Below are positions 20,345 to 30,063 of a DNA stretch of 64,000 nt, piece by piece. The stretch comes from Symbiodinium natans (Eukaryota; Sar; Dinophyceae; Suessiales; Symbiodiniaceae). Both the position numbers and the translations under genes were made by a program. Within the stretch, counting starts at the first letter, position 1, and each line of letters opens with the position of its first letter. The notes under the pieces are model-generated. The model searched no databases and was not told where the DNA came from. It saw nothing but the letters and a program-made list of their open reading frames with translations. The DNA lies in NCBI GenBank assembly GCA_905221605.1, contig CAJNDS010001001.1:1-64000 (forward strand), given 5' to 3'.

Positions 20345-20540
20345 AGCTTCTGCTTTTGCTTCTTGCTTTTTTGGTTGGGTCTTCTTGAAGCCTTGTTCAA
20401 GAAAAATTGAACATGTGGCCTCCAGGGACATTTTGAATCAATGGGCCAACTTGTTCAGACAAGGAACTGTGTAACAAACATAGAGACATCTTGAGGGCTT
20501 AGGGTTTCGAAAGGTTTAGTGTTTAGGGTTTCGAGACACA

Positions 20541-20637
20541 ACCCCCCTCCCCCCCCCTCCCCTCCCACCCCCCCTCCCCCCTCCCCCCCTCCCCTCCACT
20601 CCCCCCCTCCCCCACCCCCCCCCACCCCCCCCGCCCC
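20541..20637. repeat. C-rich low-complexity tract
   Basis: Runs of 5-9 C broken by single T or A. It forms the Gly-rich tail of a reverse-strand frame at 20,516-20,941. Confidence 0.9.
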
Positions 20638-20639
20638 AC

Positions 20640-20935
20640 AGAACCTGCATTGTTCCAGGTGCCCCCTTGAGGTGCCCTAATATTCCAAAGTTCGGGACTC
20701 GTCCGGCTTGAACACTCCCTTGTTGATCACGACAGCCAAGGCATGCAACCACTTTCATCAGCCGTGTCTGCTCGTCGCGGGCAGAAACTAGCGGCGAAAT
20801 GACTGCAGGGTCAATGTGGTGGCCCAAGAGCCTCCTGCTAGCAAGCGGGACCCTTGGTACTCTTAGCAGCCCATGAGAGCACGGTGCATTTCGAGCTTTG
20901 GGATGCCACCCGAAATCGCTCGGCTGCTTCGAAGC
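20640..20935 (-). other. coding-like stretch, unrecognised
   Basis: The reverse frame reads with mixed composition for about 95 residues (for example LLGHHIDPAVISPLV and RLMKVVACLGCRDQQ) before it enters the C-rich tract. The forward frame at 20,900-21,079 is also open. No family is recognised on either strand, so this may be a chance frame. Confidence 0.15.
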
Positions 20936-21134
20936 GGTCAAGAACTCACGAAGAGAAAGCGTGACCTCACCAGTGGTCCATTGGCCTACTCAGCCAACGA
21001 CCCGAACTTTTTCAGACCAAGCCGGCCAAGCGGCAGAAAGCCCGAGCCCCTCCTGCTGCCCGGCTTCTGCCCACGGTAGGGTGTCTTGAGAATTCTGGAG
21101 CACAGGGGTCTTTGCACCATGCAGGATACCTCGC

Positions 21135-21195
21135 CCTAAACCCCAAACCCCAAACCCCAAACCCTAAACCCTAAGCCTTTAACCCTAAACCCTGT
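21135..21195 (-). repeat. CCCTAAA/CCCCAAA array
   Basis: About eight units; the first four are the CCCCAAA variant. Confidence 0.88.
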
Positions 21196-21301
21196 GGACC
21201 CAGTTCCCTTTGTCGCGCACGAAGAGAACTAGCAAGCGACACCCTGAAGGGCAAACCCCAAACACTAAGCCCTAAAGCCCGACAGCTTGAAGGTTGAAGA
21301 T

Positions 21302-21413
21302 GGGGGGTCGTTCTCATAGTTGGGGTGCCTTCTTGCGTTCCCCACACATAGTACGGCACTCTTAACATAAGGGCCCAAAAAGCTTTTGAGACCCAATTTG
21401 GAGAACTACCCAC
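21302..21413. mobile_element. foldback element, family F
   Basis: GGGGGTCGTTCTCATAGTTG then GGGTGCC; ends CCAATTTGGAGAACTACCC. The termini pair as GTTCTC and GAGAAC. Confidence 0.65.
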
Positions 21414-21470
21414 GTATAGGGTCTGGAAATATAGGGTGTACCCTAAACCCTAAACCCTAGCGTTTAGGGC

Positions 21471-21565
21471 TACTTGAAAGTTCATGGGCACTTAGAAGTG
21501 GGGTTTAAAGCACGAAGGTTATAACCATAGTTACCTTACTTACACATCCCCCGCAATGAACCCCA
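21471..21565. mobile_element. foldback element, family A (diverged)
   Basis: CTACTTGAAAGTTCATGGGC then ACTTAGAAGTGGGG. The right end is degenerate (AATGAACCCC). Confidence 0.5.
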
Positions 21566-22440
21566 ATGCCTGCATCTTACACCCTAAGCCCTTTCCATAC
21601 TGTTTGGGTTCAGGGTTTAGGGTCTAGGGTTCAGGGTGTAGGGGTTATGGGGTTTAGGGTCTGGGGCCGGCTTCTACCTATCCGTGTCGCACCCCCTTTT
21701 TTTTCTCCGAAGAATTCCTAAAAGGACCTGACCCCCATTTTCCCTCAACACCACGAGCCGACCCTGTGACCATGGGTATCCCAAATAAATAAGGGCCTTA
21801 CTTTAGGGAGCCCGAATAACAACCTAAAAACATAGGTAAACCCTTTGTTGTCTAGAACCTGTAAACGTGATTTAGGAAACCATTAAACCCTAAATCCCAA
21901 AATCTTAAACCCTAAACCCTAGGCCTAAACCCTAAACCCACTCCGGAACACAGCGCCCAGCAGTCTGATGATGTGATCCGCAGGTCGAGCTGCAACCTCG
22001 GCCTCTCAAGGACTGAGGACGGGGAACCCTAATCCCTAAACCCCTAAACCCTAAACCCGTCAACCCTAAACCCTAAGGGGGTGGAGGGTTTGTACAGTGT
22101 TAGGGTTGGCCCTAAGCCCTAAACCCTTGCGCTTGGGGTTTAGTTGGGTTAAGGTGTTTAGACGATAAGGAGTATAAATGCGAACGCACACGCACACACC
22201 TTAAAGTATCGTCGGGATCTCAGCAGACGCCAAAGCCCGAGGGCAGAACCGCCTACACCTTGAAACAAAGGGAAAATTGTTGGGCATTGTCAACTACGGT
22301 TTCTTGGGCTCTCTGCGTCTCTGGCTTCCTACTAGTTCTTGGTTCGGCGCCTCATAACTTACAACCCCTATACATATACATGACCCTTGAGGGTTAAGTA
22401 TGCCACCCTGTTTCCCGAACTCCCGCCTGAGAAGCCGTGT

Positions 22441-22511
22441 ACCTGGGACTCTCTTTAGGTTATACCTACTTATCAAGGGGAAGTTACTATTAATTCCTGT
22501 AGCTAAATACT
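22441..22511. mobile_element. family I remnant abutting family S
   Basis: CCTGGGACTCTCTTTAGG ... ATCAAGGGGAAGTTACTATT ... GTAGCTAAAT parallels the copy at 8,881 (CCTGGGACTCTC ... TTAAGGGGTAGTTACCA ... GTAGGTAAAT), with an internal loss. Confidence 0.5.
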
Positions 22512-22624
22512 TGGCTGCACTTAGGAGGGTAGCTATGAATTTAATTTTTAGCTGCCTTCTCAAGAAAACCCCAATAAACCCAAAAAGGCTAAAGATGTAA
22601 AGTTACAGTAAAGCACCACAAAGA
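22511..22624. mobile_element. family S repeat, copy 1 (about 113 bp)
   Basis: CTTGGCTGCACTTAGGAGGG ... GCTGCCTTCTCAAGAAAACC ... AAAGTTACAGTAAAGCACCA. It is very similar to 28,756-28,862 and 59,664-59,775. It has weak terminal inverted character, so it differs from the foldback families and may be retroposed or organelle-derived. Confidence 0.8.
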
Positions 22625-22676
22625 ATAGTCCCAGGCAGGGCATCCGAGGACCTCTCGCGGCTCGCAAGCCCCCAGT

Positions 22677-22767
22677 CGCTGAGTGCCCTTAGGGTTTAGG
22701 GTTTAGGGTTTAGGGTTTAGGGTTTAGGGTTTAGGGTTTAGGGTTTAGGGTTTAGCGCTGAGTGCCC
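22677..22767 (+). repeat. TTTAGGG array inside a 12-bp target-like duplication
   Basis: CGCTGAGTGCCC occurs at 22,677-22,688 and again at 22,756-22,767. Between them is 67 bp of pure TTTAGGG repeat and nothing else. Confidence 0.95.
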
Positions 22768-22835
22768 AACCCATCCGCGGGCCCCTCACCCGGCTGGTTC
22801 TGCTCAGCCCGCGGGGCCTGGACTTGGGTGTAGGG

Positions 22836-22945
22836 CCCTAAACCCTAAACCCCAAACCCTAAACCCTAAACCCTAAACCCTAAACCCTAAACCCTAAACC
22901 CTAAACCCTAAACAAGCCCGAAACCTTAACCCTAAACCCTAACAG
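22836..22945 (-). repeat. CCCTAAA array
   Basis: About eleven units followed by degenerate ones. It faces the preceding G-orientation array at 68 bp. Confidence 0.93.
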
Positions 22946-23525
22946 TTCTTGAGGTGGGGTTTAGGGTTTCTGCCCATGTACTCCGCCCTGCACCTGGGGA
23001 CAGTTTTGCGGGGCCTTATGGAGCCTGAAGCAATACCAACTTTATCCCTCCGCCCCCAGCACCCCTGGTTTGGTTTGAGGTCTAGTTTGTTTTTGGTGTG
23101 GGATTTCGGGTTGAGGGGGGGAGAAGTTAAGTGGTTGAAGATCTAGCTTTTGGTAGTTTAGGGCTGAGTAGAGTGGTACAACCGCAACCTCTTAACCCTA
23201 AACCCTAAGCCACACAACCGCAAAGAGTCTGGGTAGCACGCCAGCGATGACGTGAAGCGCTTGAGCCTTTCAGGGGTGGGGTTTCCTGGGGCGTGGGAGT
23301 TCGACTTAAACCCCAAACCCTAAACCCGAAACCCTTTGTTTTTCCATCTGGGCTGGGTGGGAAGAAGGCAGCTGCTTGCACAACCTGATCAGCTCTGCTG
23401 GCAAACCCTAAACCCTAAACCCTGAGCCTTTTTTTGCAGCAGGGCTCCTCGCCACTGCCTGCCTCGCCCCTTATTCCTGACCCTAAAGCCTAGTTCAACA
23501 TTCAAGGTTTCCGGGTTTAGGTGAA
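22946..23525. other. no gene seen; sparse heptamers
   Basis: Unique sequence with short telomere-like runs near 23,195, 23,310 and 23,405. Confidence 0.45.
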
Positions 23526-23529
23526 TATT

Positions 23530-23582
23530 GACCCTAAACCCTAATCCCTAAACCCTAAACCCTAAACCCTAAACCCTAAATC
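23530..23582 (-). repeat. CCCTAAA array
   Basis: Seven units with one CCCTAAT variant. Confidence 0.9.
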
Positions 23583-23935
23583 AAAAACCGTTGTAGATCC
23601 TAAAGTCTCAATTCCTAAGCCCTGAAAGCCACGCAATGCAGCCCAAACCCTGTGATGGCGTGCAGATGGTCTGGCTGGGGCATGCGCCAGTTTTTCTGGG
23701 AGGGGGAGGCTGGGCTTATATAGGGTTTATTTGTAGGGTTTATAGGGTTTAGGGTGAGGCTTCCCGGGTGAACCTGACATACGGGAAACTAAGCGTATAC
23801 CGCTGCAGCAGAAAGAAGCAGATTTCAGATTCGGGGTTTCGGTTTGAAGAGAACGCAACAAACGGGGATTCTAATACTTTCCACATGGGGTGCGAATCCA
23901 AAAAAGCGCAACCCTTTGACCTCAAACGGGTCCCT

Positions 23936-24172
23936 CTAAACCCTAAACCCTATAAACCCCATGAACCGTATTCACCCCGTTCAACCCTAAACCCTAAACC
24001 CTAAACCCCAAACCCTAAACCCTAAACCCTAAACCCCAAACCCTAAACCCTACACCCTGAAACCCTAAACCCTAAACCCTAAAGCCTAAAGCCTAAAGCC
24101 TAAACCCGAAACCCCAAACCCCAAACCCTAATCCCTAAACCCCAAACCCTAAACCCTAAACCCTAAACCCTC
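23936..24172 (-). repeat. long mixed CCCTAAA array
   Basis: About thirty units including CCCCAAA, a block of three GCCTAAA and CCCTGAAA. Variants cluster as adjacent copies. Confidence 0.93.
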
Positions 24173-24265
24173 AGGGCTCCCGAGATCGCTCCGACTCGCA
24201 GGGCCCCAGCCAAGTCAGGTTGCTCTGAAGCAACGGGCGCTGCGCAGCAAACACCAGCCTGTCAG

Positions 24266-24336
24266 AGGGTTTAGGGTTTAGGGTTTAGGGTTTAGGGTTT
24301 AGGGTTCAGGGTTTAGGGTTTAGGGTTTAGGGTTTC
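24266..24336 (+). repeat. TTTAGGG array
   Basis: Ten units with one TTCAGGG, 94 bp from the opposite-orientation array. Confidence 0.93.
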
Positions 24337-24519
24337 AGGGGCTCATGGGCACTTGTGGGTCGCTCTCTAGACTAAAATGGGCGTTCTTTTGGGGATGCTT
24401 TTTACAAGGTGCCGTTGCTTTCGAGCGACCTAAACAAGGAACTGCCCCTACAAGTCGGGTTAATAACGTAAGAATCATAGCTGGCTGCAGAAGTAGGATA
24501 CTCAGAGATACCCTCGCAG

Positions 24520-24640
24520 GGAACCCTAAACCCCAAAACCCTAAAACCCTGAAACCCTAAAGCCCTTGTTGCATCCAGGCCTAAAATCCAAAAACCTAAA
24601 CCCTAAACACTATAAACCCTAAACCCTAAACCCTAAACCA
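24520..24640 (-). repeat. degenerate CCCTAAA array
   Basis: CCCTAAAA, CCCTGAAA and CTATAAACC variants mixed with pure units. Confidence 0.8.
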
Positions 24641-24840
24641 CAAGCCATCCCCATGCCTGTTAAGGGGATTCGGATTTTTCAAAAACCAACCCAGAACCCC
24701 AAAATAAACCCATAAACCACTACGTTTAGGGCTTCGGGTTCAGGGCTTAGGGTCCGCAAAACGAAACCGCAAAACTGCAAGCCACCCATCGTTTAAGGGT
24801 CATAGAGGCAAGAAATGAGGCAAGCATCAACGACACGAAG

Positions 24841-24920
24841 TCGCCTGTTGAGGTGCAGGGACAGCGTCTGTACCCTAAACCCTAAACGCTAAATCGCCTG
24901 TTGAGGTGCAGGGACAGCGT
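24841..24920. repeat. 27-bp perfect direct duplication around a telomere-like tract
   Basis: TCGCCTGTTGAGGTGCAGGG plus ACAGCGT occurs at 24,841-24,867 and 24,894-24,920. The 26 bp between them are CTGTACCCTAAACCCTAAAC then GCTAAA. Confidence 0.95.
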
Positions 24921-25016
24921 TTGCAACGAACTCCGCAGGCTCAGCGACCAGGGGCCTTGGCAGAAAGCGCCCCCCAGCTGACTTTGGGAGCTATGGGTTT
25001 CACTAGGGATTTATGA

Positions 25017-25107
25017 CCCCTAAACCCTAAACCCTAAACCCTAAACCCTAAACCCTAAACCCTAAACCCTAAACCCTAAACCCTAAACCCTAAACCCTAA
25101 ACCCTAA
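25017..25107 (-). repeat. CCCTAAA array
   Basis: Thirteen nearly pure units. Confidence 0.95.
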
Positions 25108-25689
25108 GGGGATTCAGGCTTGAGGATTCAGATTTAGAGGAACTCGGGGTTGAAGTTCCAAAAGTAAGATTGGGGGGCCAAAGCCTAAACCTTGGACCCT
25201 AAACCCTAAACCCTTTTGTAAGTCTGGCCTGGTATCGACACCCAGAACGCCTACCCCTGAGTAGCCCAAGGCTTGACTTTTGGCTGGGACTGGGGGCTTG
25301 AGGAGGGCGTCGGTTGGTGGGGTTTAGGGTTTTGGGTTTAGGATTTGGGGTTTTGGGGGTTGGAGTTTAGGGTTTATGGGGTATTAAGACCTTTTGGGGT
25401 CAGCTGTCCCTGGGGACGAGTTCGTGGGCGTCTGCGCATCATGCTTCGCCAACCTCGCCTTGCAAGTAAACAGTAGTATACAAACAGAACTCCTTACGGT
25501 CTCTCTCAGCACCTGCATTTTGGGGCTGACAGCGAGTGGTGACTTTCTCGAAATCTCTCGAAATTCCCCTAAACCCTAAACCCTAAACAACGACTGGCAT
25601 GCGTCGGTCTTGCATCCTTTCCTCCTCGCGCCACACCGGTGGCTCTGAGCCGACTCGTTCATTGCGGGCGGAGCTCAATTCGCCTAGAA

Positions 25690-25733
25690 AAACCCTAAAC
25701 CCTAAACCCTAAACCCTAAACCCTAAACCCTAA
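25690..25733 (-). repeat. CCCTAAA array
   Basis: Six pure units. A shorter run lies at 25,566-25,589. Confidence 0.92.
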
Positions 25734-25927
25734 TCTGGAGTTTCAGGTTTCAGGTAGGTCAGGAGGGGGGGTGGCTCCGCTCCAAGCCCTGGAAGCTCTG
25801 AACCCCAAAACCAAAATCTTGAGGCAAAGTTGTCATGGGGCTTAGAGTGGCCCGGCCCAGCAAGAAGAGACCGCCCACACTGCTTCCGTGAGACATTGGT
25901 ATAATGTAAAACGATTCTCCTTCATCT

Positions 25928-26057
25928 GGGTAGTTCTCCAAAATTAGGGTCCCATTTGGAAAGAGGGGGGGGTGCTTGTTAATGGTACCGTACTATATTG
26001 CCCGAATATACCTATATTAGGGGACACAAAAAAGGAACCTAATTGAGAGAACTACCC
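25928..26057. mobile_element. foldback element, family F (best copy)
   Basis: GGGTAGTTCTCCAAAATTAG then GGTCCC; ends GGAACCTAATTGAGAGAACT then ACCC. The terminal inverted repeats are about 24 bp with one or two mismatches. Confidence 0.85.
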
Positions 26058-26170
26058 ATGTTCAGCTTCCGGCACATGTCTTATGTCTTCCTTAGAAAAT
26101 CTCGGTGGAGTTCATTCCTGCCGACTAGGGGGCACCGCGAGAGGTGCGCCCCCGCTGGTTGCGCGAGGCT

Positions 26171-26280
26171 GCCGAGTTCATAGGTAGGGTTAGAAGTAGG
26201 GTAGCTATTATGGTAATAGCGAACCTTTTTCGGGGTACCTATAACCCTACTTGTAAGGACTCCTGAACCTTCTCAAGTAT
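26171..26280. mobile_element. foldback element, family A (diverged)
   Basis: GAGTTCATAGGTAGGGTTAG then AAGTAGGGT; right side ATAACCCTACTTGTAAGGAC then TCCTGAACCTTCTCAAGTA. The inner arms are well kept and the left terminus is worn. Confidence 0.6.
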
Positions 26281-26735
26281 GCGAGGATCACGCAAGCAGC
26301 ACCGCAAGCAGCCCAAGCCCGAAACTCGAGATTGTAACTCCTCAGTCCTATAAGACCAGGATCGGCCTTGCTTTCCGTACCCTCGGCCCTTGTTGTGCCT
26401 TTGAAGGCTTTCGGTTGCTATTGCGGTTGTGATGCCTCGGGGTCCGTAAAACCCTTTCGTCCAGCTGGTTTATTGGTTCAAGTTTGGAATATGGAGATTA
26501 AATGTAAAACATATACATATACATATATGTGTATCTATAATATATCTATCTATCTTGTACATATATATATATATACTTTTATTGTTTGGGGGGGGGGTTG
26601 GGTTTAGGGATGCAGGATGTTTCAGGCCTGAGGGCTCTTGGGATGTATGAGGTGCTGATATGATGTGGGGCTCGATAGAGGTTGCGACACTGAAAGGCTC
26701 GCAGGATCACAAGAAATACGCTGACCCTGCTTTGA
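26281..26735. other. no gene recognised; TA/CA microsatellite
   Basis: Unique DNA, then ATATACATATACATATATG-type microsatellite at about 26,505-26,575 and a G run near 26,588. The forward frame at 26,368-26,500 is of mixed composition but unrecognised. Confidence 0.4.
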
Positions 26736-26740
26736 TGTTC

Positions 26741-26850
26741 GTAGGGTGTCCCCCCCCCCCCTCGCCCAAAAAAAAATCAAATCCTTCCATACAAGGGAAA
26801 TACATGGATTTGGGAGGGGGGGGGGGGGTTCTCGTGAGCAAATATTGGTT
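26741..26850. mobile_element. family B-like element with C-run and G-run arms
   Basis: GTCCCCCC ... CCCAAAAAAAAATCAAATCC then TTTGGGAGGGGG and GGTTCTCGTGAGCAAATATT. The right terminus resembles family B (TTCTTNAGCAAATA), and the C and G runs are inverse arms. Confidence 0.55.
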
Positions 26851-27026
26851 TTTGGATGTTAAGAACCGCTCATCAGGACACAAGCGCTAAGCCAGAACAG
26901 CACTGACAATCATACTGATACGAACCCTATGCTTCCACGGACCTAATTACTGTTTCCCACAAGTTCCAGGTACCTAAGGAGTAGGTCCTGGGAGTTCCAG
27001 GTCCGAAGGATTAGGTCAGTGGTACA

Positions 27027-27105
27027 CCTAAACCCTAAACCCTAAACCCCAAACCCTAAACCCTAATACCTAATACCCTAAACCCTAACAGCCCTAAACC
27101 TTCAA
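27027..27105 (-). repeat. CCCTAAA array
   Basis: About eight units including CCTAATA variants. Confidence 0.88.
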
Positions 27106-27142
27106 CCCCATGACAGGATGCCACACTGGGGCCTGACTCTCT

Positions 27143-27574
27143 TACTACTAGTTGCTTAAGAACCCCCAAAAAAAACTAAACTAGAAATCCCGAAATTAGC
27201 CTTATAAGGAAGAATACTATTTGCTTACGAACCCCTCCCCAAAAAACATGAAGATAATCATCCCTATATCACCCGTATAAGGAAGAATCTTATTGCTTAA
27301 GAACCCCCAAAATGAAAAAGTATAAATCCCTACATTACCCTATAAGGAAGAATCTTATTTGCTTAAGAACCCCCCCCCCCCCCAAAAAAAAAAAAAAAGA
27401 ATGCAACAAGTGAAAACCAGTAGAAATCCCTATGTTACCCGTATAAGAGAGAATATGATTCGCTCAAGAACCCCCAAAAAACAGAAATCCCTATACTACC
27501 CGTATAAAGGAAGAATATTTGCAAATCGATCCTCCCTATATCACCATGATAATATAAGGAAGAATATGGTTTTT
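27143..27574. mobile_element. tandem array of family B inner/left modules
   Basis: Six repeats of roughly 62-100 bp. Each reads TATTTGCTTAAGAACCCCC, an A-rich stretch, ATCCCTATATTACCCGTATA and then AGGAAGAAT. Repeats start near 27,143, 27,215, 27,289, 27,354, 27,454 and 27,516. Repeat length varies mainly in the C run and A run. The array ends in AT-rich sequence and a T-run/G-run at 27,648-27,670. Confidence 0.8.
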
Positions 27575-27799
27575 CATTATATACATACAAACATAGATGC
27601 ATATATATATATATATACTTATTTATTTTTATTATTATTTTATTTATTTTTTTTTTTTGGGGGGGGGGGCTCTCTGAGGCAATTCGAAGCTTAGAGGTTG
27701 CTCGACCTCCGGTCTCGGTCTCGGTCGGCTTGGCGCAGCTTCAGGAAGAACCGGACATCCCAGTCCTTTGCCACTTTTTTGGGGGAGATTTGCCAGGGG

Positions 27800-27895
27800 A
27801 GGGGGTTTAGGGTTGAGGGTTTAGGCTTTGTCGAGATTTGCAGGGTTTAGGGTCTAGGGTGGTTTAGGGTTTAGGAGTTTAGGGTTTAGGGCCAT
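27800..27895 (+). repeat. degenerate TTTAGGG tract
   Basis: Irregular TTTAGGG, TTGAGGG and GTCTAGGG units. Confidence 0.75.
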
Positions 27896-28040
27896 GATTT
27901 TGTTACTTGGGTGGAGGGTTTTTGGCAGTGCCAGGTGTTCTTCTTGTCACCCTTCTGCTGGGAGGGTGATTGGAGGGTTTAGGGTCGAACGGTTTTGGGA
28001 GGTTTGAGAGGGCTGAGGTATTATGGAGCTCACCGAAAGC

Positions 28041-28137
28041 TACTTTTTTGTAGGGTCCTCTTAGAACAAATGACCTGAGAGGATTCTTCGGTAACCTACA
28101 AAAATGCAGGCTGTTTGGTTCTTGAGGTGGAGATTTA
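28041..28137. mobile_element. foldback element, family C
   Basis: GAAAGCTACTTTTTTGTAGG ... GAGAGGATTCTTCGGTAACC then TACAAAAATGCAGGC and GGTTCTTGAGG. It matches 48,155 and 54,509 in order. Confidence 0.65.
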
Positions 28138-28479
28138 CTAAGGGCGGTGTCATGCTAGACTCCCAAGTATATAGACCGGCTGTGGACCTCCCAGGAGCGG
28201 TCAGAGAACACATGACAAGAGACAGCTTCAACACAAAGCCCGCAGCCTTCAGGCACCATGACCCAAATCTCTCAGCCCTTTACTGTGAGGCTGCCGGCCC
28301 TCAACCCTAAACCCTAAACGTTGAACCCTGACTAAACCCCAAAGCCACCCTGCAAGCAGCTCGTGTCCCAGCGACCTTTGGTTGAAGCGCCTTGTGCTGG
28401 TAGCCGAAAGTCTCGCTGTTGATGGAGTCTCAGGGCGTCGGGCGTCGGAATTCGCTTCGCTTCGCAAAAATGTAGGTTT

Positions 28480-28545
28480 AGACAGGGGGATACCCTTTTG
28501 GGGATGCCTATCGTTAAGGATTCCAGTTTTCGGGGGGTTTGTGGG
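28480..28545. mobile_element. family G remnant
   Basis: GGGGGATACCCTTTTGGGGA ... CAGTTTTCGGGGGGTTTGTG carries the GATACC and TTTTCGG ends of family G. Weak. Confidence 0.3.
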
Positions 28546-28594
28546 CACACGGCGTTTTAAAAAATGGGGAAATACCCACACGAATCATCCCAAC

Positions 28595-28705
28595 AGCAAC
28601 TGGGTCCTGGTAGGGGTTATATGAAAAGTTATCATGTTTAATCCTTATTGGGTTGTTTTATGATAACAAAAATGTAGAATTAAAGCCAACAAGGACCCAG
28701 GTAAG
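28595..28705. mobile_element. hairpin element, possibly related to family L
   Basis: GTTATCATGTTTAATCC ... GGGTTGTTTTATGATAAC is an inverted pair. The outer AACTGGGTCCTGGTAGGGGT and CAAGGACCCAGGTAAGGGTT surround it. The core resembles family L (CATGTTTAATATCCTCTTGGG). Confidence 0.45.
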
Positions 28706-28739
28706 GGTTCGATCAGGAATCTAACTTGACTCGGGGAGT

Positions 28740-28887
28740 CGACAAACATACACAGGCTGCACTTAGGAGGGTAGCTATGAATTTAATTTTTAGCTGCCTT
28801 CTTAAGAAACCCAATAAACCCAAAAAGGCTAAAGATGTAAGTTACAGTAAAGCACCACAAAGGGGGCTTCGACAAACATAAACAGGC
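28740..28887. mobile_element. family S repeat, copy 2, with an 18-bp flanking duplication
   Basis: CGACAAACATACACAGGC (28,740) and CGACAAACATAAACAGGC (28,870) bracket the S sequence, with one mismatch. This is what a target-site duplication of a retroposed insertion looks like. The insert lacks a poly(A) tail. Confidence 0.8.
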
Positions 28888-28944
28888 AAAAAGGCTGACG
28901 TGCTTCACTTTGTTTTCGGATCCTCGGCTCCTACGCAGAGGAGC

Positions 28945-29093
28945 TCTAAACCCTAAACCCTAAACCCTAAACCCTAAACCCTAAACCCTAAACCCTAAAC
29001 CCTAAACCCTAAACCCTAAACCCTAAACCCTAAACCCTAAACCCTAAACCCTAAACCCTAAACCCTAAACCTAACCCTAAACCCTAAACCCTA
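28945..29093 (-). repeat. long CCCTAAA array
   Basis: About twenty-one units, one short (CCTAAC), ending in a C-run/A-run block. Confidence 0.95.
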
Positions 29094-29150
29094 CCCCCCC
29101 CCCCCCCCCCAAAAAAAAAAAAACAAAAAAAACAAAGAAACAAAAACATC
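29094..29150. repeat. C-run followed by A-run
   Basis: At least 16 C directly followed by 13 A and an A-rich tail. It follows the telomere array without a break. Confidence 0.9.
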
Positions 29151-29248
29151 CCTCGGCCTCGACGCATGGAGCCTTGCCCCGAGAAGAAGTGACAGACCCT
29201 GCATGCTCCTGCTCAGCCCCGGCACCCGAGCCTCTGACGAAATCGGAA

Positions 29249-29330
29249 CTCTAAACCCTAAACCCTAAACCCTAAACCCTAAACCCTAAACCCTAAACCC
29301 TAAACCCTAAACCCTAAACCCTAAACCCCC
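29249..29330 (-). repeat. CCCTAAA array
   Basis: Eleven pure units. Confidence 0.95.
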
Positions 29331-29741
29331 CGGAGCCTATGGCTCCTTCTTGCGAAGAGCCCCGGCTTCTGGGTGTGGTCCCGGGGAGATGCCTAGAAGG
29401 GAAGGGAGCGAGTGGCTCCGGTTTTGGAGGGTGGTGGCTTCCCTACTACCACCGTCTAGTTTAGGGTTTAGGGGTTCTATACTACCCCCTAGATTCCTCC
29501 CGAATTACCTTAACTAGGTTTAATTGTCCTTAAATAGACTTAATAACTTCACAAGCCTCACAATTTGGTTGAAGTAACCCGTAAGGCCACAAGAATTACT
29601 TGGGTGGCCCTTAAACCCCTCTGGAAAATATTCTTAGAACATGACTCTCTTGAACCCGACAGGGAAAATATCAAATGTCCCAAAGGATTACCTAAATTAC
29701 ACAAGGCCTCATCATTTGGTGCTCCCCCTCCCCAACACACA

Positions 29742-29802
29742 CCCCCCCCCCCCCACCCCCCACCCCCACCACCCCCCCCCCCCACCCCCCCCCACCCCCC
29801 CC

Positions 29803-29892
<90 letters not shown>

Positions 29893-29925
29893 ACCCCCCC
29901 CCCCCCCCACCCCCCCCCCCACCCA
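29742..29925. repeat. 180-bp C-rich tract
   Basis: Almost only C with scattered single A, preceded by AACACA and followed by CCCAAAAAAG and a TTTAGGG array. All frames across it are poly-Pro or poly-Gly and are not genes. Confidence 0.97.
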
Positions 29926-29936
29926 AAAAAGAAAAG

Positions 29937-30010
29937 TTTAGGGTTTAGGGTTTAGGGTCTAGGGTTTAGGCTTTAGGGTTTAGGGTGTAGGATTAGGGTT
30001 TAGGGTTTAC
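29937..30010 (+). repeat. TTTAGGG array
   Basis: About ten units with TTTAGGC and GTAGGA variants. Confidence 0.9.
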
Positions 30011-30063
30011 TCTATAATGTATAGGGAGAAGCATTAGATGCCTGGAAGTTCAGGGATACATTA

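Noticed and set aside
22511-22624. tRNA or complete rRNA gene in family S
   Set aside because: No cloverleaf, no A and B box pair and no conserved rRNA core could be found by eye; only a faint rRNA resemblance.
27143-27574. CRISPR array
   Set aside because: Repeats are imperfect and of unequal length with no distinct spacers, and the window is eukaryotic.
29558-29955. Open frames of 60-127 codons on both strands
   Set aside because: They are poly-Pro or poly-Gly readings of the C-rich tract at 29,742-29,925, with no natural protein part.
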